Counted from the first letter of the stretch, positions 50,679 through 59,572 are shown. The stretch is 64,000 nucleotides of DNA from Planococcus halocryophilus (GCF_001687585.2 NZ_CP016537.2:2948001-3012000), one strand, 5' to 3'. The notes: generated by a model from the sequence alone, not told the origin. Numbers and translations are program-made.

Positions 50679-52061
50679 TCACCAAACAAATACTGCCCAT
50701 GTAATTGCAATGACCAGGATGATAACACTTGAATAACTACCTACTATAATTTGCTCTTTAATTGAAAAGGCTTTTTTTTGAAAAGCTAAAAATGTTGTTG
50801 GTGAATGAATTGGTAATATAGTAACACCCCCAATAATCATAATCACTAAAAATGCACTGGCTATAATAGATAAGCCAAGAATATGTGCATAGTTCATAAC
50901 GATAGGGAAAATAATGATCATTGATGTCGAGGGTACGACGAATAGAAAGCGCAACACAAAAATAAAACAGGCAATAATAACAAGATTGCCAAACTCTCCA
51001 AGGTCATCCGGCAAAAAGCTCAACAACTGTTCAGCTAACACGAATGCCGTACCATTCTTTTCAATCACGTAACCGAGTGAAAAAGATGAACCTATTAGTA
51101 AAAAACTCTCCCAATCATAGTTTCTTACAGTTTTATTGGTTATTAATCCATTAACCGGCATCCCATAATATCCTACTAATAAGAGCGGAGCTAAAATTAA
51201 TGGAACTTGTTGATGATCTAGAACAATCCAACTAACAATCATAATTCCAAAAGGTAATATAATCCACCAAAAACGAGGCGGAAGTTTTTCATTTTCTACT
51301 TTAGAAACTTTTGTATTAATAAGGTCTAGAGAATCGCTTTGCTTTTTAAAGTAAAACCACACGCTAAAACTAATAACTAGCATTGCCATCCAAAGAGGTG
51401 GCGCAATACGCAAAAACCATCCGAGCCATGAAATTTCAGCATCTCCGAAATCCTTCAATAATTGTGCCGCTAGAATCGGAAATCCGCCTCCAGTAAAAAC
51501 AACCATTGTCGAGTTTTGATTAAACATTCCTATTAAATACATGCAGTATTTACGAAATAGGCTTTCTTGTCCAAAGCCGAACCGAGTATTTAGCTCTTCA
51601 ATAATTGGCTCAAGTATACGAAATCGTGCAACTGCTGATGGCAAGAAAACAGGCATCCATAAAATAAGCAGAGGCAACCCGAACAAGATCGCTCGAAATC
51701 CACCTCTGCTAAATTTAAGAATAATATGTGCAAACACCCGGTCTATCCCTGAACTTACTAAAGCAGCTGAGATAAGCGACAACACTAAAATAAAGTAAAG
51801 AGCACTCGACATAAATCCTGTGAAAGCTTCCTCCGGCTCCTCCACAACCCCAAACAACAACATCAATCCAATCAGCACAAAACTCGATGTTGCAATAGGC
51901 AATGAACTAAGCGTCCAAAAATAGATAGCAATCACCAACAAGAGTAGCGTTAATTGCTGTTGCAATGAATAAGCAGATGCTATATCGGTATATATATAGA
52001 AGATAATAGACAAACTCAACAGAAAAAACAGGCTCAAAAATCGAAGTTTAGAAAGAACCAC
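50679..52061 (-). CDS. DASS/SLC13-type anion carrier
   Basis: A 460-residue permease with about 12 helices. Segments such as MFNQNSTMVVFTGGGFPILAA and VPSTSMIIIFPIV resemble the two Ser-Asn-Thr type substrate loops of the divalent-anion:sodium symporter (DASS) family, which moves di- and tricarboxylates or sulfate. A GTG start at 52061 has GGGGG upstream. It lies 11 bases after tctA, in the same direction, so it is probably the last gene of the tctCBA transcript and may share its carboxylate substrate. Confidence 0.75.
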   Translation of the reverse strand: MVLSKLRFLSLFFLLSLSIIFYIYTDIASAYSLQQQLTLLLLVIAIYFWTLSSLPIATSSFVLIGLMLLFGVVEEPEEAFTGFMSSALYFILVLSLISAALVSSGIDRVFAHIILKFSRGGFRAILFGLPLLILWMPVFLPSAVARFRILEPIIEELNTRFGFGQESLFRKYCMYLIGMFNQNSTMVVFTGGGFPILAAQLLKDFGDAEISWLGWFLRIAPPLWMAMLVISFSVWFYFKKQSDSLDLINTKVSKVENEKLPPRFWWIILPFGIMIVSWIVLDHQQVPLILAPLLLVGYYGMPVNGLITNKTVRNYDWESFLLIGSSFSLGYVIEKNGTAFVLAEQLLSFLPDDLGEFGNLVIIACFIFVLRFLFVVPSTSMIIIFPIVMNYAHILGLSIIASAFLVIMIIGGVTILPIHSPTTFLAFQKKAFSIKEQIIVGSYSSVIILVIAITWAVFVW

Positions 52062-52072
52062 ATCGTTCCCCC

Positions 52073-53572
52073 TTACATTTTAGCTAATTTGCGACGGCTT
52101 CTCCATTTTAGAAGACCCGGAATAACTAGTGAGAAGAATGCTATCAGGATTAATGATAGTGGCAATGGACTGTTAACAAAGATTGCTATATTCCCATTTG
52201 AAATAGTCATAGATTGTCTGAATGCTTGCTCCATCATTCCTCCTAAAATAAACGCCAAGATAAACGGTGGGGCTGGAAAAGAAAAGACGCGCATTGCAAA
52301 ACCAAGTGCACCAAAAACAAGAAGCATATAAAGATCAAACACATTAAAACTAATAGAATATACCCCGATTAAACTGAACATGATCACCAATGAAATCAAC
52401 AACGGTCTCGGAATGCTCAATATTTTAGCTAAGTAAGGAATGAGCGGTAAGTTCAAGATTAATAGAAAAATATTTCCTAAATACATACTGGCAATAATTC
52501 CCCAAAAAATCTCTGGACGATCCGTCATTAATAACGGCCCTGGTTGAACACCTAATACAAGAAATGCTCCAAGCATAACTGCCGTTGTACCAGAACCCGG
52601 AATACCAAGACTTAATAATGGCACAAATGCACCACTTGTTGCTGCATTGTTTGAGCTTTCTGGAGCAGCTAACCCTTTAATGGATCCTTTTCCAAATTCC
52701 TCTGGATTTTTTGAAATCCGTTTTTCAAAGATATAACTAATAAAGGAAGCGATTGTTGCACCAGCACCTGGTAATACGCCGAGGATAAAGCCAACAAATG
52801 ACTGACGCGTCATCGGACCGCTCATTTCTTTCAAATCTGCTCGCGTCACTTTTAAACTACCGAGCTTTTGATCATCACTCAAGCTACGATTTTTCCGATT
52901 AAGCACCAACATACAAACTTCTGCAATGGCAAACAGGCCGAGTGCAATAATTAAAAAGTCAAAGCCATCAAATAAATTTACATTCCCAAACGTAAAACGT
53001 TGGGTACCTGTTTGTGGATCGATACCGATAGTGACGACCATTACCCCAGCAACTGCAGCAATCATCGCTTTTATCGTAGAACCTTCAGATAAACTGGATA
53101 TGGCTGTTAGCCCCATAAGCATTAATGCAAAATAGGCAGGTGGACCAAAGGAGATGGCCACACTTGATAATGCAGGCGCTAACAACATTAGCATGATAAC
53201 TGAAACAGTGCCTCCGAAAAATGAAGCAATCGCAGCGATGGCTAGTGCTTTTCCGGCTTTTCCTTGTTGTGCCATCGGATAGCCATCAAAGGCGGTTGCA
53301 ACAGTTCCAGAAATCCCCGGAGCATTTAACAGAATCGAGGAAGTCGACCCACCAAATACTGCGCCATAATAAACTCCTGCCATCATCACTAGGGCAGGTG
53401 CCGGGTCCATACCATATGTAATCGGAATCATAATAGCTATGGCACTAATGGGTCCTAGACCTGGCATCATGCCAATTAGCGTACCAACAATAACACCGAT
53501 TAAAACAAACAAGATACCTTCCCAACTTAAAGCGACTTGAAAACCTGTTATCATTCCATCAAAAGCATTCAT
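52073..53572 (-). CDS. tctA: Tripartite tricarboxylate transporter, large membrane subunit
   Basis: This 499-residue TctA protein has about 12 helices. The repeated family motif appears as GMMPGLGPISAIAIMIP near the N-terminus and LGVLPGAGATIASFISY in the middle. PESSNNAATSGAFVPLLSLGIPGSG is the other signature. It forms the transport channel with TctB and receives substrate (citrate or another carboxylate) from TctC. It follows tctB by 13 bases. Confidence 0.95.
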   Translation of the reverse strand: MNAFDGMITGFQVALSWEGILFVLIGVIVGTLIGMMPGLGPISAIAIMIPITYGMDPAPALVMMAGVYYGAVFGGSTSSILLNAPGISGTVATAFDGYPMAQQGKAGKALAIAAIASFFGGTVSVIMLMLLAPALSSVAISFGPPAYFALMLMGLTAISSLSEGSTIKAMIAAVAGVMVVTIGIDPQTGTQRFTFGNVNLFDGFDFLIIALGLFAIAEVCMLVLNRKNRSLSDDQKLGSLKVTRADLKEMSGPMTRQSFVGFILGVLPGAGATIASFISYIFEKRISKNPEEFGKGSIKGLAAPESSNNAATSGAFVPLLSLGIPGSGTTAVMLGAFLVLGVQPGPLLMTDRPEIFWGIIASMYLGNIFLLILNLPLIPYLAKILSIPRPLLISLVIMFSLIGVYSISFNVFDLYMLLVFGALGFAMRVFSFPAPPFILAFILGGMMEQAFRQSMTISNGNIAIFVNSPLPLSLILIAFFSLVIPGLLKWRSRRKLAKM

Positions 53573-53585
53573 AAATCCACACCTC

Positions 53586-54044
53586 CTATATTGGTAAAAT
53601 GCCTCTAGGTAGCGAAATTCCTAAAGCAAAAACAAAAATCGCATACATCCCTAAAGGAAATAAAATCGAAACAATAATATTTGATTTCCACTTGGTATAG
53701 CCTAAAAACCACGAACAGAAAAAAATAAAGACCGAAGTCATAATGACAAATCCAATGATTTCAAACAACAAAATATAAAGGAAAATCATGGCGAATACTG
53801 CTAATAACACTAGTAGTTCTTTTTTAGGAATATTGCGCTTCTCTTTTTCCGCCTCAGTTTCAATAGCTTTAGAGAAAAAAAGGAAAATTGATAAAATAAT
53901 CATTAGGATGCCCAATCCTTTTGGTATAACATCAGCATCTATTGGTGCATACGGATAATTTGGCAGTTGAAAGCTCAAAAATAAGTAAATAGCTGCTATA
54001 ACAAATAGGAGCAGAGCTATTCTTCGATTGATTGTTAATGGCAA
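53586..54044 (-). CDS. tctB: Tripartite tricarboxylate transporter, small membrane subunit
   Basis: A 152-residue protein with four predicted helices, the layout of TctB, which is poorly conserved in sequence. The first half contains DADVIPKGLGILMIILSIFLFF, typical of the family. The start is a TTG at 54044 with a perfect AAAGGAGG eight bases upstream. A hairpin separates it from tctC. Confidence 0.87.
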   Translation of the reverse strand: MPLTINRRIALLLFVIAAIYLFLSFQLPNYPYAPIDADVIPKGLGILMIILSIFLFFSKAIETEAEKEKRNIPKKELLVLLAVFAMIFLYILLFEIIGFVIMTSVFIFFCSWFLGYTKWKSNIIVSILFPLGMYAIFVFALGISLPRGILPI

Positions 54045-54074
54045 GTGGAACGCCTCCTTTATACTGAAAAGAAA

Positions 54075-54101
54075 GAAACCGAATAATGCTTATTCGGTTT
54101 C
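54075..54101 (-). terminator. Intercistronic hairpin between tctC and tctB
   Basis: Arms GAAACCGAATA (54075-54085) and TATTCGGTTTC (54091-54101) followed on the minus strand by a T-rich tract. It could be a leaky terminator or a stabilising 3' end for tctC mRNA, giving excess binding protein over membrane subunits. Confidence 0.75.
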
Positions 54102-54109
54102 TCATTTCT

Positions 54110-55120
54110 TTAGTTTCCTAACCCAATTTCCTCTAATAACACTTCGATTTCTTTGTATTCATTATTCAAAAACTCCTCGTATTCTTCCGAATTTAAGTAC
54201 ATCTCGTTCCATCCATACTTTTTACGGACTTCAGCAAATTCTTCAGATTCACTTAACTCTTTGAACTTTTCTTCGTAATAATCCACTGCTGCTTGGTCCA
54301 TGTTTGGCGGTCCAAAAAATCCGCGCCAGTTGATAAAGCTTTCATCAATTCCTTGTTCGATAGCTGTTGGGAAGTCCGAAAGAATTTCCCCTTCCAGCCT
54401 TTCTTCAGCTGTCACACCAAGAACTTTGATATTTCCAGCACGTACTTGTTCAACTACTTCTCCGACACCCGTAGAAAATACATCAACTGAGCCGTTTAAT
54501 ACTGATGTTAATGCTCCGCCATCTTGGTCAGATACATATTTGATTTTTGTTGGATCTACACCTGCTGCTTTTGCGATGCGAACAAATTGCATGTGGTCCA
54601 TGCTTCCTGGAGATGATGTTCCTACGACAGTTACACTCTCAGGATCTTCTTTCATTTGATCGAATAAATCATTCAAGTCTTCCCATTCGCTATCTGCACT
54701 TACTGCAAATGCACCATAATCTGCAATCATATTTGCTAGCGGTGTAAAGTCTTCATGGCCATATTCAGACTGTCCATTTAACGGAACAAACATTAAAGGT
54801 GGAGAAGAAACAAATAAATTATAAGGACTGTCATCCTGGCCATGAATATACGCCCACGCAATGGCTCCACCGCCACCTTCTTTATTGATTACGGTCATGT
54901 TCTTTTCAACAATTCCCGTTTCACCAAAAACTCTTGCCACTTCACGAGCTGTCGTATCCCAGCCGCCGCCAGCTCCAGCCGGGGCTACCATTTCTATATT
55001 TTTTGAAGGTTCGAATGCCCCACTTTCTCCTGTACTTTCATTCGTGGCTTCTTCTGAGTTACATCCAGCAAATACTAAAGCACTTGCTGCTAAAATTGTC
55101 GTAAGCATTGTTTTTTTCAT
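54110..55120 (-). CDS. tctC: Tripartite tricarboxylate transporter, substrate-binding lipoprotein
   Basis: A 336-residue Bug/TctC-type lipoprotein. The signal peptide ends in lipobox FAGC (Cys19). The mature protein shows MVAPAGAGGGWDTTAREVA, INKEGGGGAIAWAYI and GSMDHMQF, matching the beta-strand and phosphate-like pocket of TctC proteins. It captures a carboxylate outside the membrane for TctAB. Its promoter carries a cre site, and an upstream CitA/CitB-type two-component system is the likely activator. Confidence 0.94.
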   Translation of the reverse strand: MKKTMLTTILAASALVFAGCNSEEATNESTGESGAFEPSKNIEMVAPAGAGGGWDTTAREVARVFGETGIVEKNMTVINKEGGGGAIAWAYIHGQDDSPYNLFVSSPPLMFVPLNGQSEYGHEDFTPLANMIADYGAFAVSADSEWEDLNDLFDQMKEDPESVTVVGTSSPGSMDHMQFVRIAKAAGVDPTKIKYVSDQDGGALTSVLNGSVDVFSTGVGEVVEQVRAGNIKVLGVTAEERLEGEILSDFPTAIEQGIDESFINWRGFFGPPNMDQAAVDYYEEKFKELSESEEFAEVRKKYGWNEMYLNSEEYEEFLNNEYKEIEVLLEEIGLGN

Positions 55121-55151
55121 TCGATTTCCCCCTCGTTTTTTAATTAACTTG

Positions 55152-55188
55152 AGTATAACTTTGAATTTTCAGAATGTAACCGTTTGCA
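55152..55188 (-). promoter_or_regulatory. tctC promoter with overlapping cre site
   Basis: -10 TATACT (55152-55157) and a weak -35 GTTACA (55175-55180), 17 bases apart, on the minus strand. TGTAACCGTTTGCA (55175-55188) matches the CcpA cre consensus TGWAANCGNTNWCA at all but one position and overlaps the -35. Catabolite repression is expected, and the weak -35 suggests the need for an activator. Confidence 0.65.
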
Positions 55189-55245
55189 AAATAAGCTTTT
55201 TAAAGAGTTTTGTGTTCTTTTTGTTCATAAAGTTCACGCAAAAAA

Positions 55246-55268
55246 AGACTGATGAATAGCATCAGTCT
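55246..55268 (-). terminator. Terminator hairpin flanking repeat R4, left copy
   Basis: AGACTGATG-AATAG-CATCAGTCT, followed on the minus strand by seven T. It would end transcripts arriving from the response-regulator side. The box TGTAGACAAAA (55274-55284) lies next to it. An inverted near-copy is at 55582-55620. Confidence 0.8.
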
Positions 55269-55315
55269 CCACTTGTAGACAAAAGAATAGTAATTCATTG
55301 TTTCGTATTTACATG

Positions 55316-55437
55316 GGATCTTCCGCACCAAACGGACGCTTTCCGCGGACGAAGCGCTGAGCCTCCTCGTCGCAAGCTCCTGCGGGGTCTCATCACTCCG
55401 TTCTTCCGCAGGAGTCGCCGTTTGATGCTCCAGATCC
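55316..55437 (-). repeat. Intergenic repeat copy R4 (reverse core)
   Basis: The shared core is read on the minus strand (GCGACTCCTGCGGAA ... CCGCGGAAAGCGTCC), bounded by inverted arms 55316-55335 and 55418-55437 (15 of 20 matching). It lies in the 493-base gap between tctC and the response-regulator gene. The rest of this gap (55440-55580) is AT-rich, and I see no gene in it. Confidence 0.85.
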
Positions 55438-55597
55438 TTAAGTGACTGGTTAAAAAGACTTCATGACTTTTTTATTGGTAGAAAGTAGACTAAGAGAACT
55501 CACTTTAATATAAGTAAGAAGATTCTAAGCGAAGTGGGCAGCTCGCTTGGAGATTATAAACCACTATTTCTTTTAATGAGATTTTGTCTACAGTCTG

Positions 55598-55620
55598 AGA
55601 CTGATGAATAGCATCAGTCT
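55598..55620 (+). terminator. Terminator hairpin flanking repeat R4, right copy
   Basis: AGACTGATG-AATAG-CATCAGTCT followed by a plus-strand T run and preceded by the box TTTTGTCTACA (55582-55592). It overlaps the last codons of the response-regulator gene and is oriented to stop plus-strand transcription. Confidence 0.75.
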
Positions 55621-56288
55621 TTTTTCATATAGTAATGTCGCTCTGGTCTTCCTACAATTCCGTATGCTAATTCGGCATAGCATTCTTCGATCGTTACAAG
55701 GTGTTCTAAGTACCGGCGAGCTGTTGTTCGTGAAGCACCCATTTGTTCGCCCATTTTCTCAGCCGTAATGCCTAATGTGTTGCCTGTTAAGACATCTCTT
55801 ACCTTTTCTAAAGTCAGGGGATCGATTCCTTTCGCACCGATCGTTGGCTTTTGAACAAGTTTCACACCAAAAAAGTCATCTAAAAAATGTTGATCAATAT
55901 CATGCGTGTTTTGAAGCGTTTTTTTGTTTTCTATGTATTTGACGATTGTAGAGACAAATCTTTCTAACGTGGCTGGCTTGATGATGATGCCCTTTACCCC
56001 TTTACGTATAGCTTGTTCAATATATCCTTTGTCATTTTCAGCAGATACTAATATGACGTCTGTTTGTGGACTTAAAGAACGTATGTCGTCGATCAAATCA
56101 ATCCCCAATCCATCCGGCATATAATTATCCAATATAACTAAATCGATTTTATGTTCTTGTATGGCGTTTAAGGTTTCTTGACAATTGCTGGCTTTGCCAA
56201 GTAATTGTGCTTCGGGTATTTTCTTAAGAAATTGCTCATGGATATTCGCTACTCGAAAATCATCTTCAGCAATATACACCTGTATCAT
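55614..56288 (-). CDS. CitB/DpiA-type response regulator
   Basis: A 224-residue regulator. The receiver domain has YIAEDDFRV, the phosphoacceptor Asp in LVILDNYMPDG, VSAEND and IIKPATLERF. The C-terminal part has an HTH typical of the CitB/DcuR/CitT family (GITAEKMGEQMGASRTTARRYLEHL). Such regulators activate carboxylate transporter genes, and tctCBA lies just downstream in the same direction. It follows the kinase gene by 18 bases. Confidence 0.9.
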   Translation of the reverse strand: MIQVYIAEDDFRVANIHEQFLKKIPEAQLLGKASNCQETLNAIQEHKIDLVILDNYMPDGLGIDLIDDIRSLSPQTDVILVSAENDKGYIEQAIRKGVKGIIIKPATLERFVSTIVKYIENKKTLQNTHDIDQHFLDDFFGVKLVQKPTIGAKGIDPLTLEKVRDVLTGNTLGITAEKMGEQMGASRTTARRYLEHLVTIEECYAELAYGIVGRPERHYYMKKD

Positions 56289-56306
56289 GAACTTGTCCTC
56301 CTTTTC

Positions 56307-57881
56307 TTATTTCGGCAAAAAGACAGTGAAAACAGTGCCTTTTTTTAACTCTGAACTAACTTCTATAGTCCCTTGTAATTGTTCAACGGCTTGCTGCACA
56401 ATTGCTAATCCATAACCTCGATCTTTCTTTCCAACTTTCGTTGAAAACCCTAGCTTAAATAAGTCTTCCATATGTTCTGCTTGAATTCCACGGCCTTTAT
56501 CTTCTACCTCAATGACCAAATCACGACCTAAATCAGTAACAAAAAAAGAAACTTCTTTAACGGGTTGTTGTACTACTTCTTCAATAGCATTGTCTATCAA
56601 GTTTCCTAATATATGAATCAGTTTGGCAATATCGAAGTGTTCCGGAAGTTCTTCTAGAGAGCTATTTTCATCGATGAGTAGCTCTACTTTATTTTCAGAT
56701 GCCTTCCCCATTTTCCCTAGTAGTATTGCTTGAACCTTTTTATCTTTAATATGGTCTAGCATATATTTTGTTTGATTTTCATGAATCTTTGTTTCTTGTT
56801 GGATCAACTCGATTGCTTCATCCTTTTGTTCGAGCTGCAATAATCCTGATATTGCATATAGCTTATTGGAGTATTCATGTGTTTGAGCGCGTAATCCTTC
56901 AGAGTATTGTTGAATCTCTGACAAGGTTTCCAACACTTCTTGAATATCTGTTTTTTCACGAAAAGTCGACACTGCACCTACAATTTCATTTTTATGCATA
57001 ATTTGTGTACGGTTGATAATCAGTACTTTATCACCGATGAGCATTTCTTCATTGCGCATCACTTTATCTGGTTGCAACGCTTCTTTCATTCGGGAATGAG
57101 GAAGGACCTCAGCAATATCCGAATTAATGACAGCTTGTGTAAGTCCAAGCATTCTTTCTGCGGATTGGTTGATTTCAGTAATTCTTCCCCGATTATCAAT
57201 AGCCACTACTCCTTCAACAATGGAAGAAAGTAACGCTTCACGATCTCGATACATCGCTGCTATTTCCCTAGGCTCTAACCCCATTGTTTCTTTCCGAATA
57301 TTTTTAGCTAATAGTATACTGCCTATTACACCCAGTATTAAGGCTAGTAAAACAAATTTTAAAAGTTCTAAGCTTTTTTGAACGATGATTTGTTGCACGT
57401 CTTCTAATAAATAACCGACTGAAACTAGCCCAACTACATTTCCGTTGCCATCAAAAATGGGGGCTTTTCCTCGTAAACTTGGGCCGAGTGAACCTTTTGC
57501 TTCAGATGTATAAAATTCGGCATTTAATAATGCACGTTCGTTGTCGCCGCCTACCATGGCTTTTCCAATCTTCGTCGGGTTAGGATGAGAATAACGAATT
57601 CCATCTATATTCCCCACCACAATAAACTCTGCTCCCACTTGTTTTCTCATATACTCAGCTATTGGCTGGATCGTGTCCTCCGGGTTTCCATCGTCCATTG
57701 CCTCTACTACGCTAGGCATAACGGAAATACCAATTGCAGTTTCAAGTGCACGCGTCCCCACATTGCCTTTCGTGTCTCCCACTTCGTTATAAATAACAAT
57801 GCCCCCAAAAAAGACAGTGACAAATAATATCAATGACATACTTAAAATAATAATTTTTGTTTGAAGCGATAAATTCCTCAT
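56307..57881 (-). CDS. CitA/DcuS-type sensor histidine kinase
   Basis: A 524-residue kinase. Two membrane helices (about 10-30 and 170-195) flank an extracytoplasmic PDC/PAS domain with the carboxylate-binding pattern IRYSHPNPTKIGK. A cytoplasmic PAS domain, an SPOB-type dimerisation helix with the phosphoacceptor in LRAQTHEYSNKL, and an HATPase domain (LGNLIDNAIEEV, DKGRGI, GYGLAIV) follow. These are hallmarks of the citrate/C4-dicarboxylate sensor family. Start ATG 57881 follows TAGGAG. With its regulator it probably senses the substrate of TctABC. Confidence 0.92.
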   Translation of the reverse strand: MRNLSLQTKIIILSMSLILFVTVFFGGIVIYNEVGDTKGNVGTRALETAIGISVMPSVVEAMDDGNPEDTIQPIAEYMRKQVGAEFIVVGNIDGIRYSHPNPTKIGKAMVGGDNERALLNAEFYTSEAKGSLGPSLRGKAPIFDGNGNVVGLVSVGYLLEDVQQIIVQKSLELLKFVLLALILGVIGSILLAKNIRKETMGLEPREIAAMYRDREALLSSIVEGVVAIDNRGRITEINQSAERMLGLTQAVINSDIAEVLPHSRMKEALQPDKVMRNEEMLIGDKVLIINRTQIMHKNEIVGAVSTFREKTDIQEVLETLSEIQQYSEGLRAQTHEYSNKLYAISGLLQLEQKDEAIELIQQETKIHENQTKYMLDHIKDKKVQAILLGKMGKASENKVELLIDENSSLEELPEHFDIAKLIHILGNLIDNAIEEVVQQPVKEVSFFVTDLGRDLVIEVEDKGRGIQAEHMEDLFKLGFSTKVGKKDRGYGLAIVQQAVEQLQGTIEVSSELKKGTVFTVFLPK

Positions 57882-57980
57882 ACTCGATACTCCTACAAGA
57901 TACTGAATTTTTAATATTTGTAGTCTATCACAATTCATAGAAAGAAAAAGCTCATTTCCAAGACAATTCAAACAAAAAAA

Positions 57981-58007
57981 CTTCATCCCTTAGAAAAGAG
58001 ATGAAGT
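57981..58007 (-). terminator. Terminator of the PfkB-OsmC operon
   Basis: Arms CTTCATCCCT (57981-57990) and AGAGATGAAG (57998-58007) with a T run on the minus strand, just after the OsmC stop codon. Confidence 0.82.
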
Positions 58008-58020
58008 AAATGATAAAACT

Positions 58021-58470
58021 TTAGTTTTCTTTCTGAATATCCGCTTGCAATTCAACTTCCACATTGCCTTTGATGGCACGTGTAATCATACATGAACTTT
58101 CGGCTTTTTCTGCTAGCTTTTGGGCTAACACCAAGTCCTTTTCTGAAGCATCGCCTTTCAACACTAATTTGGGCTTGTGAATAATGCGCTTATACGTAAT
58201 GACGCCTTTTTCAACTTCCACAATTCCTTCTGACTCCATCGTGAGCGATTGCTTCTCTAACTTACTACGTTCCAGCATTGCAGCAAGAGTGATGATGTAA
58301 CAAGTCGCCGCGGCGCCTAGTAGCATCTCGTCAGGATTTGTACCGACTCCTGGTCCATCCATTTCTGCTGGAATCGAGATGTGTGTTTTTAAATTGCCTG
58401 CTCTAATTTCTCCTACGTCATTACGAAGACCTGGCCAATTCGCCTTTAAATGAAAGCTATGTAATGCCAC
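58021..58470 (-). CDS. OsmC-family peroxiredoxin-like protein
   Basis: A 149-residue OsmC/Ohr-fold protein with the two reactive cysteines in AAATCYIITL and AESSCMITRAI and the NPDEMLLGA segment. It resembles the SACOL1771-type branch. Such proteins reduce organic or lipid hydroperoxides. The GTG start shares one base with the TAG stop of the sugar kinase gene, so they are translationally coupled, although no functional link is apparent. Confidence 0.9.
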   Translation of the reverse strand: MALHSFHLKANWPGLRNDVGEIRAGNLKTHISIPAEMDGPGVGTNPDEMLLGAAATCYIITLAAMLERSKLEKQSLTMESEGIVEVEKGVITYKRIIHKPKLVLKGDASEKDLVLAQKLAEKAESSCMITRAIKGNVEVELQADIQKEN

Positions 58471-59414
58471 TAAGCTTCTCTCCCGTCTTTCATTTCTTCA
58501 ATACGCGGCATCGCTGTTAAAGCGCCTGCTTTCGTCGCGCAATGAGCTCCCATTCGATTCCCAAAGTCAGCACACTCTATAACTTCCTGCCGCGTTTTAG
58601 GGAATCCGTTTAAATAGACGTGACGAATAATCCCTGCCATAAATGCATCTCCTGCTCCTGTTGTATCGACAGGTTGCACAGGAATAACCGGCACATGAAT
58701 TGTTTGGTCTTGAAAAACCGCATAAGTGCCATTTTCACCATCGGTCACAAAAACCAACGGAATCGCGTTGGCGGACAATCGTTCAATTCCCTCTTCTAGT
58801 GAGTCTGTTTTCATTAAAAATGCAAGCTCTTCTGTTGTTAGCTTAATGATATCGGCTGTAGGTAAAAATTTCATGACAATTTGACGACAATGTCCTTCGC
58901 TTTCCCAGCGCAGCGGCCGAATATTAACGTCATAAGTACAAATAACATTATGCTCTTTTGACAGTTCAATCGCCTTTCGCGTGGTCTCCCTCGCATCTGG
59001 ATGAAAAAGAGTTCCTGAACAAAAATGAAAACTACTAGCCTGCTCAAAAGACTTCGTGTTCAGCTGTTTGCCTGTCACTTGAAGATCCGGAGTTTCATTC
59101 ACATACGATGCAAACACTCGATCAAACTCTGGTGTCAGGTGAATATAAACACCGCTGACTCTTTTTTCCGGAACCATAATCCCATGTGTTAAATCAACGC
59201 CTTCGCTTACCAATTCATTGCGTACAAAAGTAGAGGTCTCGTCATCCCCTGTGATTGTGATAAAACTTGAAGGTATGCCTAAACGGCTAATACCTGCAGC
59301 CACATTCACTGTAGCTCCGCCAAGATGGCGATTAAATGCTGTGTTAGTAGTATCTGTGGCGATATAATCCACAAACGCATCTCCATATGTGAGTACGTAC
59401 TTATTGTTTTTCAT
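58470..59414 (-). CDS. PfkB-family carbohydrate kinase, probable fructokinase
   Basis: This 314-residue ribokinase-fold kinase has the N-terminal sugar-binding GGATVNVAAGISRLG motif and the C-terminal anion-hole/catalytic motif DTTGAGDAFMAGI (Asp as base). Layout and length fit fructokinase or a related sugar kinase. The promoter region contains a notable inverted repeat (59456-59485). The substrate is not certain; ribose- or gluconate-type sugars are alternatives. Confidence 0.87.
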   Translation of the reverse strand: MKNNKYVLTYGDAFVDYIATDTTNTAFNRHLGGATVNVAAGISRLGIPSSFITITGDDETSTFVRNELVSEGVDLTHGIMVPEKRVSGVYIHLTPEFDRVFASYVNETPDLQVTGKQLNTKSFEQASSFHFCSGTLFHPDARETTRKAIELSKEHNVICTYDVNIRPLRWESEGHCRQIVMKFLPTADIIKLTTEELAFLMKTDSLEEGIERLSANAIPLVFVTDGENGTYAVFQDQTIHVPVIPVQPVDTTGAGDAFMAGIIRHVYLNGFPKTRQEVIECADFGNRMGAHCATKAGALTAMPRIEEMKDGREA

Positions 59415-59455
59415 TCATAATTCTCCTTTGTGTTAAATACCTTCTTCATTGATAT

Positions 59456-59485
59456 ACTAGTAGTTAAGTGAATCTCAACTACTAG
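59456..59485. repeat. Inverted repeat between kinase and GNAT genes (operator-like)
   Basis: CTAGTAGTT (59457-59465) and AACTACTAG (59477-59485) are perfect inverted arms 11 bases apart. They straddle a plausible minus-strand promoter (TTGAGA, 16 bases, TATATC), so this looks like a repressor-binding site for the kinase operon. Confidence 0.5.
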
Positions 59486-59572
59486 CGGACTCCATAATAC
59501 CAGTCTATACAATTATACTCTTCATTATTTCAGGCAAAACCGCTTTTAAACAAGTAAAAGGAGGTCTCTACC

